NCBI RefSeq assembly: GCF_000196175.1
Contig: NC_005363.1
Span: 1,116,001-1,180,000 of the forward strand
DNA: 64,000 nt
From: Bdellovibrio bacteriovorus HD100
GTDB lineage: Bacteria > Bdellovibrionota > Bdellovibrionia > Bdellovibrionales > Bdellovibrionaceae
Direction: 5' to 3'
The notes below the pieces were generated by a model. That model had not been told where the DNA came from. It saw only the letters and a list, made by a program, of their open reading frames with translations, and ran no database searches. Made by a program: the position numbers and the translations under genes. The stretch's first letter is position 1. Each line of letters starts with the position of its first letter. Below are positions 1-9,417 of this stretch, one piece after another.

Positions 1-57
1 ATTCAGGACCTGCGCACGTTTTCTTCTCAAGAGTTCGTTAACTCTCTGTTTCAATAG
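1..57 (+). CDS. C-terminal end of an upstream protein (partial)
   Basis: Frame 1 is open from the first base and ends in TAG at 55-57, giving an 18-residue tail ending in FVNSLFQ. The other two forward frames read less like protein: one closes early and one runs into the intergenic hairpin. The family cannot be told from so short a fragment. A GC-rich 6-bp hairpin (65-80) follows the stop without a T-run. Confidence 0.45.
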   Translation: MQDLRTFSSQEFVNSLFQ

Positions 58-158
58 TGTGGCTCGGGGGATTGCCCCCGGGATCTGACCAATTCCTGAC
101 GGAATTCCCGGAACAATTCGGTTATAAGAAGGGCCTCAAAACCTAAAAGGGGGCTCTT

Positions 159-599
159 ATGAAATCCGTCGTTCTTGCTTTTGTTCTTTTGGCGCTGCCA
201 GCTTTTTCCCAGGCTCAAACCTGCTTCCGTGCCACCGCGGCTTTGCCTGACGGTGTTGCCTCTGTTCTATGCGTTGATAAAGTGCTGTTGACGTCTGATG
301 AAAAGCAACTGGAGTTGGTGGGTCAGGATTATTCTGTACCGGCATTCCTGGATGTGATTCATACCAGCCGTCACAATGAAGACAAATTGAATTTCAAAGC
401 TCAAGGTGCCTTGGTTGATATCTGGCAGAGCGGTTGTGGTGATGGATTGTCAGCAAAACTGATGGTGAGTGGTCGCACTGAATATGGTGAAATCTATCCT
501 CAGTCTTTGAGCGTGTCTGTTGAAGTGGCAGAGACCAATGACACCTGCCACTCTGAACCTTCGAAACACACAGTTCCCTATGCACTGATCACCGAATAG
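159..599 (+). CDS. Small secreted protein of unknown function
   Basis: A 146-residue protein opens with a clear Sec signal peptide (charged MKS, then a hydrophobic VVLAFVLLALPAF core and a probable AQA-type cleavage site near residue 20). The mature part is about 125 residues with four or so cysteines, which suggests disulfides in the periplasm or outside the cell. An AGGGGG Shine-Dalgarno lies just upstream of the ATG. No known domain is recognised. It is a single gene, convergent with the SDR-type gene that follows, with only about 10 bp between the stops. Confidence 0.75.
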   Translation: MKSVVLAFVLLALPAFSQAQTCFRATAALPDGVASVLCVDKVLLTSDEKQLELVGQDYSVPAFLDVIHTSRHNEDKLNFKAQGALVDIWQSGCGDGLSAKLMVSGRTEYGEIYPQSLSVSVEVAETNDTCHSEPSKHTVPYALITE

Positions 600-609
600 T
601 CTTTTGCGA

Positions 610-1293
610 TTACTTCTGATCGGCGATGCGCTGGATGTGATCTGATTTATAAACATGAAAGCCCGGGTGGAAGTTCAAGGTGGCAATAGCCATAGCCCGG
701 GCAATGTCGTTGGCCTTTATCGCACGGTACTTCTTCAAGGGCCCCACCATCAGCTTGTTCAGGACGGGGCTGAGCTTCTGGGCGATGTCTTCGCCTGGTC
801 GCGATTCTTTGCGCTCACCCAAAATCAATGAAGGGCGGAAAACTTCGATCTGCGGGATCTTCAGTTTGCGCAGTTCATTTTCCATTTCGCCTTTGACCCG
901 ATTGTAGAAGATCTTGGATTCGGCGTCCGCGCCCATGGCTGAAATCACCAGAAGTTTTTGTGCGCCACAGGCTTCGGCGACTTTGGCAAAGTTCACGACA
1001 TAGCTATAGTCCACCTTGCGGAAGGCTTCTTGAGAGCCGGCCTTTTTAATAGTGGTTCCCAGGCAACAGATGAAGACCCCGGCCTTCAGCACATCTTGGC
1101 GCTGCTCAAGGCTGTCAAAATCCAGAATGATATTTTCAACGTGGGGAGGAATGCGGCCCATCGGGCTGCGCGAGACCGCTTTGATAGAGCGGACTTCATC
1201 AAGGTGGGCTAAAAGCAAAAGGAGCTCGTGTCCCACGAGCCCCGTTGCGCCTGCAATGCAGATATCAGTTGGATAAGTCATTGATGTGGTCAT
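610..1293 (-). CDS. NAD(P)-binding atypical SDR (HTATIP2/TIP30-like)
   Basis: This 227-residue protein starts with a Rossmann dinucleotide-binding motif, GATGLVGHELL, about residues 14-24. It continues with the NmrA/HTATIP2-like pattern: FICCLGTTIKKAGS, then the variant active-site region KLLVISAMGADAES with YNRVKGEMENEL, that is a Y-x3-K pair. It is probably a cytosolic oxidoreductase or NAD(P)H sensor whose substrate cannot be read from sequence. Two ATGs are possible (1293 and 1281). The upstream one has AGGAG only about 3 bp away, the second about 14 bp, so the start is uncertain by four residues. It lies downstream of, and co-directional with, the L,D-transpeptidase gene, with 23 bp between them. 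Confidence 0.85.
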   Translation of the reverse strand: MTTSMTYPTDICIAGATGLVGHELLLLLAHLDEVRSIKAVSRSPMGRIPPHVENIILDFDSLEQRQDVLKAGVFICCLGTTIKKAGSQEAFRKVDYSYVVNFAKVAEACGAQKLLVISAMGADAESKIFYNRVKGEMENELRKLKIPQIEVFRPSLILGERKESRPGEDIAQKLSPVLNKLMVGPLKKYRAIKANDIARAMAIATLNFHPGFHVYKSDHIQRIADQK

Positions 1294-1316
1294 TCTCCTG
1301 ACTTCGCAGAAGAGGC

Positions 1317-2879
1317 CTAGTTGTTGCCGCCTCTTCTTGTCGTGTCGTTTTCGTTTTCAGTTCTGTAAACGATCTTCGGAGGATTGTGTTTGCCTGAAGT
1401 TGTCAGGAATTCAGGTACAGAATCTCTGAAGTCGGCCAGACCGCTGACGCGGATCACGCCTTTAGTGCGTGTTCTGTCCGGATGTTTGTAATCGATGAAA
1501 CGACCTTCGTCCACCAGGAAGTAACCGGTGAAGTTTGTTTTCGCCGCATCTTTTTCCCAGCCAGAGTCGATTCTGTAACGGTCGCCGGAATTGCCGGAAG
1601 CCGCGGATCTGCCATAATTCAACTCGTTGGCGTTCGGGTACTGGTCCACGTCATATGTACCTTGTTCGATCAGATTTTGACCAGCAATAACCGGGATCGC
1701 CTTATCGATGATGTTTTTCGCGTCAGCTGACAAACCACCGCTTCTTTGTGCGCCGTCAGTCAACAGGATGTAGTTCCAAACCATCGGCTTTTCAAAGTTG
1801 TGCGCATAACGTGGCAATGGAGTTGTCTTCTTTTTGAAGATACCAGTGATCACTTCCGCTTCACGAGTGGATTCACGAGCGTAGACACGGTAGATGTCTG
1901 TGCCCGGAGTCAGGATGGATCGCAGGTAGGCAATCGCACGGTTTTCCAGACGAGTACAACCCGCAGAGCCTGGATTGGAGAACATGTTCATGAAGAACCC
2001 GCGAGTCAGCTCAATCGCTGCCGCGCCGTCTTTACCCCAGCCCATGGTTCCATGCAGCCACTGATAGTTCATACCGTTGATTTCGTCAGCCGGAGTGATC
2101 TTGGCAGCATACCAACCGAAAGCACCATAGATAGTGGAATTGCCCTGGGCATCGTCTACCATCCACTTGCGGGAGCTGATCAGTTTGGACATGCCATCCG
2201 TGATCGGGCCTGGAATTGTTTTCAGATCCTGACCGGCTTTATACCAGTGAGGATAGTGACCCTGACCGTCTTGATAGAATTTGATCCACTCAGAAATACG
2301 CGCATGGCCCAGCCAGGTTTTGAAGGCGTGAGGATCCGTTTTAGTACCCTCTTCAGGGCGGCCCACAACCATTTCAGTTTCCATCACAAGTTTGTGCGGG
2401 CAGCTTGGTGTTTCTGTGCAGCGCTCATAAACACGGGTTTTTTCTGTCGCAATATTCTGAATCACAAAATACTTGGAGGCTGCTGTTTGCAGTTGTTTTG
2501 CACTCAGATAGTCCTTGGAAACAAACAGTTCCGCAGAAACATCCGCTTTTACTGTCGCTGATTTGATGATTTTGATCTGAACCAGCGGGGTTGCTTCGTT
2601 CAGCAGGTCATAGATCTCAACTTCATCATTAATAGACAATTTACCAACAATGTTGGAGGCCGTCGTTGAGTTGCTGCTGCGAACATTCAGAGCATCCGCA
2701 GAGATAAAGTATCTGCCACCCACTTGCAGACTGGCTTTGGACAAACCTACAGCCGCAGCATTCACGCTGGCGTTGGCATCACTGGAAGTGATTTCCTGGG
2801 CTACCCCCAGCATAGGGGAGCTGGCAATCAACAAACTCAAAACTGCAGAGCAGAGTCGGCGCGTATTAATCTTTGTCAT
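1317..2879 (-). CDS. Secreted L,D-transpeptidase with SH3b domain
   Basis: The 520-residue protein has a signal peptide (about residues 1-28, ending near VAQE). A bacterial SH3 region follows at about 55-105 (ALNVRSSNSTTASNIVGKL), then a YkuD-type catalytic domain. The domain is recognised by WLHGTMGWG followed some 25 residues later by SNPGSAGCTRLEN, where the His and the SxGC-x-R cysteine are the family's catalytic pair. The enzyme would cross-link or edit peptidoglycan in the periplasm through meso-DAP residues. The remaining C-terminal 150 residues are not recognised. GGAGG lies 7 bp before the ATG. The gene is divergent from the one at 3042. L,D-transpeptidases are known in Bdellovibrio to modify prey and self walls, but which wall this one acts on is inference. 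Confidence 0.88.
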   Translation of the reverse strand: MTKINTRRLCSAVLSLLIASSPMLGVAQEITSSDANASVNAAAVGLSKASLQVGGRYFISADALNVRSSNSTTASNIVGKLSINDEVEIYDLLNEATPLVQIKIIKSATVKADVSAELFVSKDYLSAKQLQTAASKYFVIQNIATEKTRVYERCTETPSCPHKLVMETEMVVGRPEEGTKTDPHAFKTWLGHARISEWIKFYQDGQGHYPHWYKAGQDLKTIPGPITDGMSKLISSRKWMVDDAQGNSTIYGAFGWYAAKITPADEINGMNYQWLHGTMGWGKDGAAAIELTRGFFMNMFSNPGSAGCTRLENRAIAYLRSILTPGTDIYRVYARESTREAEVITGIFKKKTTPLPRYAHNFEKPMVWNYILLTDGAQRSGGLSADAKNIIDKAIPVIAGQNLIEQGTYDVDQYPNANELNYGRSAASGNSGDRYRIDSGWEKDAAKTNFTGYFLVDEGRFIDYKHPDRTRTKGVIRVSGLADFRDSVPEFLTTSGKHNPPKIVYRTENENDTTRRGGNN

Positions 2880-3041
2880 GAACGTCCTCCAGAAACGTAT
2901 ATCTATTAAACTTATGTCATTGACTCAAATCCTCTCAGCAAGAAGCGTGACAGCCTCCAGACCTGCGGTATTTTTGAAAGGATTGTTTTCAGCCGTCAAA
3001 CTGTTTATCAACGGAGCCCTTTTTGGGCACATGGAGGTTTC

Positions 3042-4676
3042 ATGAAGATGAGTAATTTTTTGCTGTTGGGTTTGATGCTTTTGCCAGGGTTGGCTGAAGC
3101 TCAGACGGCTTCCAAAGCATGGCGTATCACCAAGCCGTCGTGGACCGCAGCGGATGAACAGCGCTTTGGAGAGTTCGTCACCCAATTGGGTAATGCTGTG
3201 GAAAGGCGCGAATGTGCCACCGTGGACGAATGTCTGCGCAGCCCGGCGAATCCCTATGCCGGAACAGATCCGGCGGATCTGCGGCTGTTTGCCGATTGTG
3301 CGGATCTGCCTTACTATCTGCGCTCTTATTTCGCCTGGAAAAACGGACTTCCAATGTCTCTTGTCAGCAGTGTTAACACTCTGCCGGGATCTGAAAACAA
3401 AGACCCTCGCTATTCCAAATTCGGCAATGCTGTCGGCGGGCGCTACGACATCATCCCTAGCCGCACCAGCAATCCCAATGCGGTTCAACTATTAAATAGA
3501 ACCATTGTGGACATGACCTATTCAGCGACCTTCCGTATGATGGGTGACAAAGATGCAGCTCGTTTTACCGATTTCTATCCGGTTAAATTAAACCGCGAAG
3601 GCATTCGTCCTGGAACAGTGATTTATGATCCCGCTGGGCATGTGGCGATCATTCATCGGGTAACAGATGACGGACGTATTTTTTATATCGACTCCCACCC
3701 GGATAACACTCTGACTTCGGGAATGTACACACCGAAGTTCACCCGCAGCTTTCCAGGGCATGGCGCTGGATTCAAAAACTTCCGTCCACTGGCACTGCAG
3801 GGAGCTTCGCGCAAGGCCAACGGAGAATACTATGGTGGAAAAATTGTCGGAGCGCTGAACACCCAGCTTGCGAACTTCAGTGTCGAGCAATTCTATGGCA
3901 ATTCGCCAGACCCGGCCGGGGAATGGAACAAAGGCAAGTTCCTGCATCGCGGGGTGCAGTATCCGTACTATGACTATCTTCGTATCGCGATGGCCAGCGG
4001 GGATCTGAAAATTGATCCGCTTCAGGACATGCGTCAGATGGTGGCGGATATTTGTGTGAACTTGAAGGACCGTGTGGTGGCGGTCGATATGGCGATCAAA
4101 GCGGGGGTGGATCGTAAACCGCATCCAGAGCGTCTGCCGACGAATATCTTTGGTACGACAGGCGAGTGGGAAGACTATGCGTCTCCGTCCCGCGATGCCC
4201 GTTTGAAGGTGGGCTTTATGGATATCTTAAATCAGGCCCGCACTCTGGTTCAGCGTCAGCGTTCTGGCGATCCCGCGATCGTGTATAGCGGTGCCAACAT
4301 TGCCGAGGATCTTTTGGCGACGTACGAACGTGAAGCCCGCTTCTGTCAGTTCACCTATCGCAATTCGGCGGGTGGGTCTGTAACTCTGAATTTGGAGGAA
4401 GCCCGTCAGCGCGTCTTCGATATCAGCTTTGACCCGTATCACTGTGTCGAGCTGCGCTGGGGTGCCAAATCCCCGCAGGAGCTTGCGACCTGCATGGATG
4501 ATGAAAATAAACGTCTGTGGTATGACCGGGAAAGATGGCTGCGCAATCAGTGGGAGCGTCGCTATGACGCCCGCATGGATTATTCACTGGATGAGCTGAC
4601 CGGTCCGAAACCAGGCGCCGGGATCGCCCAGCCACCGGATGTGGATATCATCCGTTTGCTGAATTCCCTGAGATAG
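3042..4676 (+). CDS. Secreted protein with papain-like Cys/His arrangement, unknown function
   Basis: The 544-residue protein has a signal peptide cleaved near AEAQ (residue about 21). Residues 80-215 look like a cysteine-peptidase or amidase fold. FADCADLPYYLRSYFAW (C86) sits at the start of a helix, and much later come GHVAIIHRV (H200) and YIDSHPD, the order expected of NlpC/P60-, CHAP- or transglutaminase-like domains. This is inferred from pattern only, as no family is matched directly. The C-terminal 300 residues are rich in Arg and aromatic residues and contain several Cys, with no recognised domain. GGAGG precedes the ATG by 4 bp. It is divergent from the SH3b L,D-transpeptidase, which suits a role at the cell wall. 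Confidence 0.75.
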   Translation: MKMSNFLLLGLMLLPGLAEAQTASKAWRITKPSWTAADEQRFGEFVTQLGNAVERRECATVDECLRSPANPYAGTDPADLRLFADCADLPYYLRSYFAWKNGLPMSLVSSVNTLPGSENKDPRYSKFGNAVGGRYDIIPSRTSNPNAVQLLNRTIVDMTYSATFRMMGDKDAARFTDFYPVKLNREGIRPGTVIYDPAGHVAIIHRVTDDGRIFYIDSHPDNTLTSGMYTPKFTRSFPGHGAGFKNFRPLALQGASRKANGEYYGGKIVGALNTQLANFSVEQFYGNSPDPAGEWNKGKFLHRGVQYPYYDYLRIAMASGDLKIDPLQDMRQMVADICVNLKDRVVAVDMAIKAGVDRKPHPERLPTNIFGTTGEWEDYASPSRDARLKVGFMDILNQARTLVQRQRSGDPAIVYSGANIAEDLLATYEREARFCQFTYRNSAGGSVTLNLEEARQRVFDISFDPYHCVELRWGAKSPQELATCMDDENKRLWYDRERWLRNQWERRYDARMDYSLDELTGPKPGAGIAQPPDVDIIRLLNSLR

Positions 4677-4684
4677 CCACTTTA

Positions 4685-4704
4685 AGGGCCCGGTTCCGGG
4701 CCCT
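4685..4704 (+). terminator. GC-rich hairpin after the 3042-4676 gene
   Basis: AGGGCCCG and CGGGCCCT pair perfectly around a 4-nt loop eight bases after the stop codon. The following CTCTCATTTTG is only moderately T-rich, so termination efficiency is uncertain. Confidence 0.5.
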
Positions 4705-4826
4705 CTCTCATTTTGAGACACTTTCAAAGTGGCCGCCCTTAAATGTCTCTTTGGATAGTGTCTTGACGGCCAAAGGCCTTTCAAAAGCTCATATTACGGG
4801 TATAGGGCTTGCAAATATCGAAGATT

Positions 4827-6062
4827 ATGGAAGTGTCACTTCGTTTTGCCATGTCTGGATTGCTTTGCCTGTTGCTGATCGCAACGGGCGGGTGTTCTTT
4901 TAAGAAGGACCCGGCAAACGGCAAGGGAGCCCCGGTCACCCTGATCGAAGAAAAGGTCCTGCCTGAACATGTGGCCAGCCTGGATGAGATTATTGCCGGA
5001 GACGACGAGGAAAAGGCCATCGAAGCCCTGGTTCAACGCAAAGACGAGCTGGCGGCATTGTCCCGCGGTGGTGCAGTCAACGCGCTGGATCTGGCGATCA
5101 AACACGGAAAACAGAAAGTCGCGCAATTCCTGCTGATCAGCGGGCACAGTCCGTTTGTGCTGAATCAGGAAAGCCGAGAGAAGCTGACCTACGATGCGGC
5201 GATGGGCAAGCTGATTGAGTCGGCTCAGCTTGATGGGATGATGGATATTCTGCGCAGTTATCCGAAGAAGACGCATGAAGGAATTTCGCCAGATACTTCC
5301 ATGCAGAAGTTCCGCGATCGCATTAATGAGTACAAACTTGACTATCGTGGCTGTGAGAAATTCGCAAATATGCTGATGGAGAGGGAATATCTTACCAGAA
5401 ACCCGACGAAGCCAGGCTTATACTACGAGGCATTCAGTCAGTTGAAGCCTCGGGAGGTATTCAGCGATCTATTGAAAGACACTTCTTGTTCTGGTGAGAC
5501 GACACGCTTTTCTACGGAATTGATTAATAAATGGGTTGGTTACGAGTACTTGTATCAGTTTCAATCCAGCTTCAAGTCAATCGAATTTATCAAATCATTG
5601 GTATCTATGCGCAAAGGCGCGGCACTACTGATAGTTGTGCCAGCTAGTGGATGGCATGAGGATCATCTGGGTTTGATCTCAAGTCAGGTGAAGGTGAGCC
5701 CATTGGCGATGTTGATGCTAAAACGAGATTGCTTTGCAAGCGAGGGACAGCGCGATGAGTGGGTGGACTTGGTTCGTGAGCTGATGCTACAGTCTGGGCA
5801 GGAATATTCTTATCCTTATTATATGCCTGACGACATTCCAGATGGTTTAGGATCGTGCATGGGCGAAAATAAATACTGTGCCAGCAATCCTCGCAATGTG
5901 GAGAGTCTGTATAAGATCTTCCGCTATACAAATTCAAAATCTCAGCTATCGCAGACAGATTTCTATTCTCTATATACAGAGGAGCGTCGCGAGTTCGTTA
6001 AAATGAAACTTGATCAGTTCAAAGCCGAAATCTGTACTGAACCACAAAGGAGGATGTTCTAA
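4827..6062 (+). CDS. Ankyrin-type lipoprotein
   Basis: A lipoprotein signal (GLLCLLLIATGGC) places the mature N-terminus at a lipidated Cys. Residues 50-115 of the product look like one or two ankyrin-like helix pairs, for example ALDLAIKHGKQKVAQFLLISG. The remaining 300 residues are not recognised. The start is unclear: TTG at 4809, ATG at 4827 and ATG at 4851 are all in frame and none has a strong Shine-Dalgarno. The ATG at 4827 is used here, giving 411 residues. The stop overlaps the start of the next gene (TAATG), so the two are translationally coupled. The downstream neighbour has the same layout of lipobox, ankyrin-like block and long unknown C-terminal part, suggesting an old tandem duplication. 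Confidence 0.75.
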   Translation: MEVSLRFAMSGLLCLLLIATGGCSFKKDPANGKGAPVTLIEEKVLPEHVASLDEIIAGDDEEKAIEALVQRKDELAALSRGGAVNALDLAIKHGKQKVAQFLLISGHSPFVLNQESREKLTYDAAMGKLIESAQLDGMMDILRSYPKKTHEGISPDTSMQKFRDRINEYKLDYRGCEKFANMLMEREYLTRNPTKPGLYYEAFSQLKPREVFSDLLKDTSCSGETTRFSTELINKWVGYEYLYQFQSSFKSIEFIKSLVSMRKGAALLIVVPASGWHEDHLGLISSQVKVSPLAMLMLKRDCFASEGQRDEWVDLVRELMLQSGQEYSYPYYMPDDIPDGLGSCMGENKYCASNPRNVESLYKIFRYTNSKSQLSQTDFYSLYTEERREFVKMKLDQFKAEICTEPQRRMF

Positions 6063-7546
6063 TGAAGCACCTTCTGGTTTTGGTGGCATTCGTCTTCCTG
6101 GCTGCATGCTCGTTTGATAACGGCAAGTTTGACCCTGTGGAAAAGAAGGTTTCAACAAAGAAAGAGATGTCTCGAGGTCAAAAGGATCTCTTGACGGCCG
6201 CTCGCCTTGGAAATGTTTCGTTGGTCGAAAAGGCTATTGCCGGACTTGCTGTGCATGAGTTTTCTTATTCCGGGTTTTCAGAAACCCCGATGGGTTTGGC
6301 GGTCGCTGCCGATAATCTGGAGGTCGTGAAGGTTTTGTGGGCACAGTCTATTGATGCCTTTAATCTGGGAAGTGAGCAAAATAACTTTGAAAGGCAGGTG
6401 CTGAGGTCTCGAATCCAGGAGCAGTTCCGTACTCTAAAACATGTAAAGCGGGCTGAATCTATAAGAGTTGTATTGAATAAGTCTGCTGCTCTATTAGCAA
6501 CCGAATACGCAAAGAAGACTCAATCTGTATTGGAACTTGTTGCTCAGTCTGACTTTGCAGCTGCGCAAGGGCTTATAAACCGTACAGGATTGTCCTGCCA
6601 GTTTGTACGGAACCAGATTGTTCAGGATCTTCAGGCAGACGTAATCAAAGACTCCGCTGCAGTCGATAAGTTTCTAAAGCAGCTCAGTTGTGCGGAGGAA
6701 ATTTCATCTCAAGATTTGCAATTGCTGTATGAAGCGGAGCTGATTCGACAATTCCAACGCTACTTTAATGCTCCTGCGCTGTTGGCCTATTTGAGTAACC
6801 GCCCGAGCTTGAAATCGACCCTGTGGAATATCGATGAGTCTGGTCTATGGATGTCACCGGCTTTGTTGATGCGAATTTCCTGGTCATATGAAAATCATTG
6901 GAGTCGACAGGATTTGCTGTGCCCAAAGTTGGAGGTTGGAGCTTTGAACTGCAAGGAGTTTGCGGATGATGATTTTAATTCGTCAGACTATTTAATTGGG
7001 AAATACGGGATTAAGAAGACAGAGTTTGACTTGATTTACATGAAGCAGGGGCAGGTGCTTGGGAGCTACCGTAGATTTAAGCGGCAATCACGCAGTAACG
7101 GCCGGAAGGCGGATCCTGTATACAGGAACGCTAGTATGTATATTCATAGAATTCCATACTATGGGGAATTAGGAATGCCTAGTCGCAATGAGGATGGGCA
7201 AGTTGAGTATGAGGAAGAGCGTCTTCCTTGGACAGTCGGCATTCAACAGATGTTGGAAAATCATTATTTTGAAAGTGACAGCTTTGACGACGGGCAATGG
7301 GAAGAGATTCAAGAGGCGCGTCGTAATTCTGAAGAGGCTGAAAGATTGAGAAGGCAGGAAGAACAAGGGGATCAAGAAGAGTTCGTTGAAGAGAGCGCAG
7401 AGGAAAATGCGGAACACCGGAATGAGCAGACTCCGGGGGATCCCGACACTATCTTTGGAGACTTGCCTGGTCTGGACGAACCAGGTGATCTTCCGCCACC
7501 TCCACCTCCACTGCCGGGGCCGACCGATCTTCCTGAAGTTGAGTAG
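6062..7546 (+). CDS. Ankyrin-type lipoprotein with acidic and polyproline tail
   Basis: The 494-residue protein has a textbook lipobox (VFLAAC) at residues 12-17. Ankyrin-like helices lie at about 40-95 (DLLTAARLGNVSLVEKAI and MGLAVAADNLEVVKVLW). A long unrecognised body follows, then a charged Glu/Arg/Gln-rich stretch near 415-465, and finally a proline run (PPPPPPLPGP) in the last 20 residues. The tail could span the periplasm or bind peptidoglycan or a partner, but this is inference. The start overlaps the upstream stop by one base. From about 6.4 kb the codon use is visibly more A/T-rich than that of the nearby housekeeping genes, which may mean faster evolution or acquisition. Confidence 0.78.
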   Translation: MKHLLVLVAFVFLAACSFDNGKFDPVEKKVSTKKEMSRGQKDLLTAARLGNVSLVEKAIAGLAVHEFSYSGFSETPMGLAVAADNLEVVKVLWAQSIDAFNLGSEQNNFERQVLRSRIQEQFRTLKHVKRAESIRVVLNKSAALLATEYAKKTQSVLELVAQSDFAAAQGLINRTGLSCQFVRNQIVQDLQADVIKDSAAVDKFLKQLSCAEEISSQDLQLLYEAELIRQFQRYFNAPALLAYLSNRPSLKSTLWNIDESGLWMSPALLMRISWSYENHWSRQDLLCPKLEVGALNCKEFADDDFNSSDYLIGKYGIKKTEFDLIYMKQGQVLGSYRRFKRQSRSNGRKADPVYRNASMYIHRIPYYGELGMPSRNEDGQVEYEEERLPWTVGIQQMLENHYFESDSFDDGQWEEIQEARRNSEEAERLRRQEEQGDQEEFVEESAEENAEHRNEQTPGDPDTIFGDLPGLDEPGDLPPPPPPLPGPTDLPEVE

Positions 7547-7670
7547 TCCCATCTCAAACTGAGACGGGTGACAAATTGGGGCCCCTGTCTAGTAAACATT
7601 TCCCGTACGCAAGTATAGGCCCCGTACAGCTGGCACTTTTATTGGATATATAGAACCTGAAGAGGTTTCT

Positions 7671-9404
7671 ATGTCTATGAAGAGCTTGTTTAAAAAGACT
7701 TTCCTGATCGGTATGTCCATGATGACTCTGGCGCCCCAGTTTGCCTCCGCAGCACTGGAGTCGCAACTCAGTGGCTATCTGAATAAAGACCTTCAAGAAA
7801 TCCCGGTTATTTTTGTCCGTGGATCCAACTTCTATCTTCATAAAGCGACGTTGATTTCTTTGTATGAAAAACGTGGCTATTCCGCCATTTGGGTTGATGC
7901 GAATGGTAAACCTAACGCAATGGCGGCGGCCGTACGTGAGGCTCTTAAGTATGGTGCGACCTTGAATGGTCTTAATCCCGATGATTATTGGGATAGAATT
8001 GTTGAAAATATCTATACTTCAAACACTGATGGCAGATTCGGACCAACATTTGAGTTGGCAGTATCTGAAGCCGTCATTCGCTATGTGACCCACCTTTCCA
8101 CAGGTCGGTTTGATCCGATGGAAATTGATACTGATATTAAAATCTCCAAAAAGAAATTCACGGAATACGCAGAGTTGAACCAAGTGATCAGTTCTGTACA
8201 GGCGAATGTCAGTGCAAAGGCGTTGGTAGCGGGTTTGGATAAGTTTGCTCCGGCGCATCTTCGCTATGTGGATTTGAAACAGCTGCTGGCTTATTTCCGC
8301 AGTATTCAGACTGCGGGTGGCTGGTCTCAGATCAAACTTGCTAAAAAGAGTCTTCGCCAAGGTAACCAGGACCCGGCGATTCCGGCTATACGTGGTCGTT
8401 TGCAGAGTCTGGGGTATGCTGTGCCATCAACAGGTGATATTTATGATGCCGAGCTAAAGCGTGTGATCGAGGATGTTCAAGGCGTAAATGGTATGGGCGT
8501 CGATGGTGTTATCGGGAATGAGGTAATGACCTTCCTGAATACGTCTGTGGCGGACCGCGTATTCCAACTTGAAGTGAACATGGAAAAACTTCGTTGGTTG
8601 CCAAAGGCTATGGAATCCCGTCATGTATTCGTGAATCTGGCAACGACAGAGTTCCAGTTCTTTGATGAAGGCCGCAAGATCATGCATTTCAAAACAATCA
8701 ATGGTCAAAGCTACAGACGTACTCCAGTGCTGAGAAATATGTTGAGCTTCGTAGAACTGAATCCGACGTGGACTGCTCCAGAGTCAATTATCTTTAAAGA
8801 CAAGATAAATACGCTGCGAGGCAAGGATGGTCAGGAGTATTTGAGAAAGCACCGCATGCGACTCATAAGAAAATCAGATGGTAAAGAGGTAATTCCATCA
8901 GACGAACTGTTACAAAGTCTTTCTCGCAGCAATTTTCCATACCTATTGCGCCAAGATCCTTGGAGAAAGAATGCTTTGGGTTCTATCAAGTTTCCATTGC
9001 CAAATGAATGGTCCATTTATTTGCATCATACGGATAATCCAGATCTGTTTGATGAGAGCAAGAGACACTTAAGTTCAGGGTGCGTTCGCCTGGAAGATCC
9101 ATTCACTTTTGCTGAGTATATCTTGCGTAACAACGTGGCGGTCAAGTCAACGCAGACAGATGACTACTGGCCCAAGGATAAACTGGAGTCCTTTGTGCCG
9201 CCGGAAAAGTCAGAAGCTTATGTCGATCGTGAAAACTGGGAAAAGCGCATTCACTTGAAGGTGCCAGTTCCAGTTTACCTGATGTATCTGACGGTGGATC
9301 GCGCCCAAGACGGTGCGGTGAGATTCGTGAAAGACGTCTATGGTCAGGACGAGCGTGTGGCAAAAACAATGAAAGCAGTGAGACATGGCAATGAACTATT
9401 CTAA
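7671..9404 (+). CDS. YcbB-type L,D-transpeptidase
   Basis: The product is 577 residues (575 if the second ATG at 7677 is used) with a signal peptide ending near FASA. The N-terminal part resembles the YcbB scaffold region (LYEKRGYSAIWVDANGKPNA). A peptidoglycan-binding PGBD1-like segment follows (IRGRLQSLGYAVPSTGDIYD). The catalytic domain ends in YLHHTDNPDLFDESKRHLSS then GCVRLEDP, the YcbB variant of the L,D-transpeptidase active site with catalytic Cys and upstream His. It should form 3-3 cross-links or exchange D-amino acids in the periplasm. The gene heads an apparent three-gene run: the next coding region begins 13 bp on and the third 12 bp after that. It is the second, distinct L,D-transpeptidase in 10 kb. 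Confidence 0.92.
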   Translation: MSMKSLFKKTFLIGMSMMTLAPQFASAALESQLSGYLNKDLQEIPVIFVRGSNFYLHKATLISLYEKRGYSAIWVDANGKPNAMAAAVREALKYGATLNGLNPDDYWDRIVENIYTSNTDGRFGPTFELAVSEAVIRYVTHLSTGRFDPMEIDTDIKISKKKFTEYAELNQVISSVQANVSAKALVAGLDKFAPAHLRYVDLKQLLAYFRSIQTAGGWSQIKLAKKSLRQGNQDPAIPAIRGRLQSLGYAVPSTGDIYDAELKRVIEDVQGVNGMGVDGVIGNEVMTFLNTSVADRVFQLEVNMEKLRWLPKAMESRHVFVNLATTEFQFFDEGRKIMHFKTINGQSYRRTPVLRNMLSFVELNPTWTAPESIIFKDKINTLRGKDGQEYLRKHRMRLIRKSDGKEVIPSDELLQSLSRSNFPYLLRQDPWRKNALGSIKFPLPNEWSIYLHHTDNPDLFDESKRHLSSGCVRLEDPFTFAEYILRNNVAVKSTQTDDYWPKDKLESFVPPEKSEAYVDRENWEKRIHLKVPVPVYLMYLTVDRAQDGAVRFVKDVYGQDERVAKTMKAVRHGNELF

Positions 9405-9417
9405 AGGAGCCATGAAT

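Noticed and set aside
65-80. GC-rich hairpin after the partial first gene
   Set aside because: The 6-bp stem with ATTG loop has no T-run, so a terminator call is not supported.
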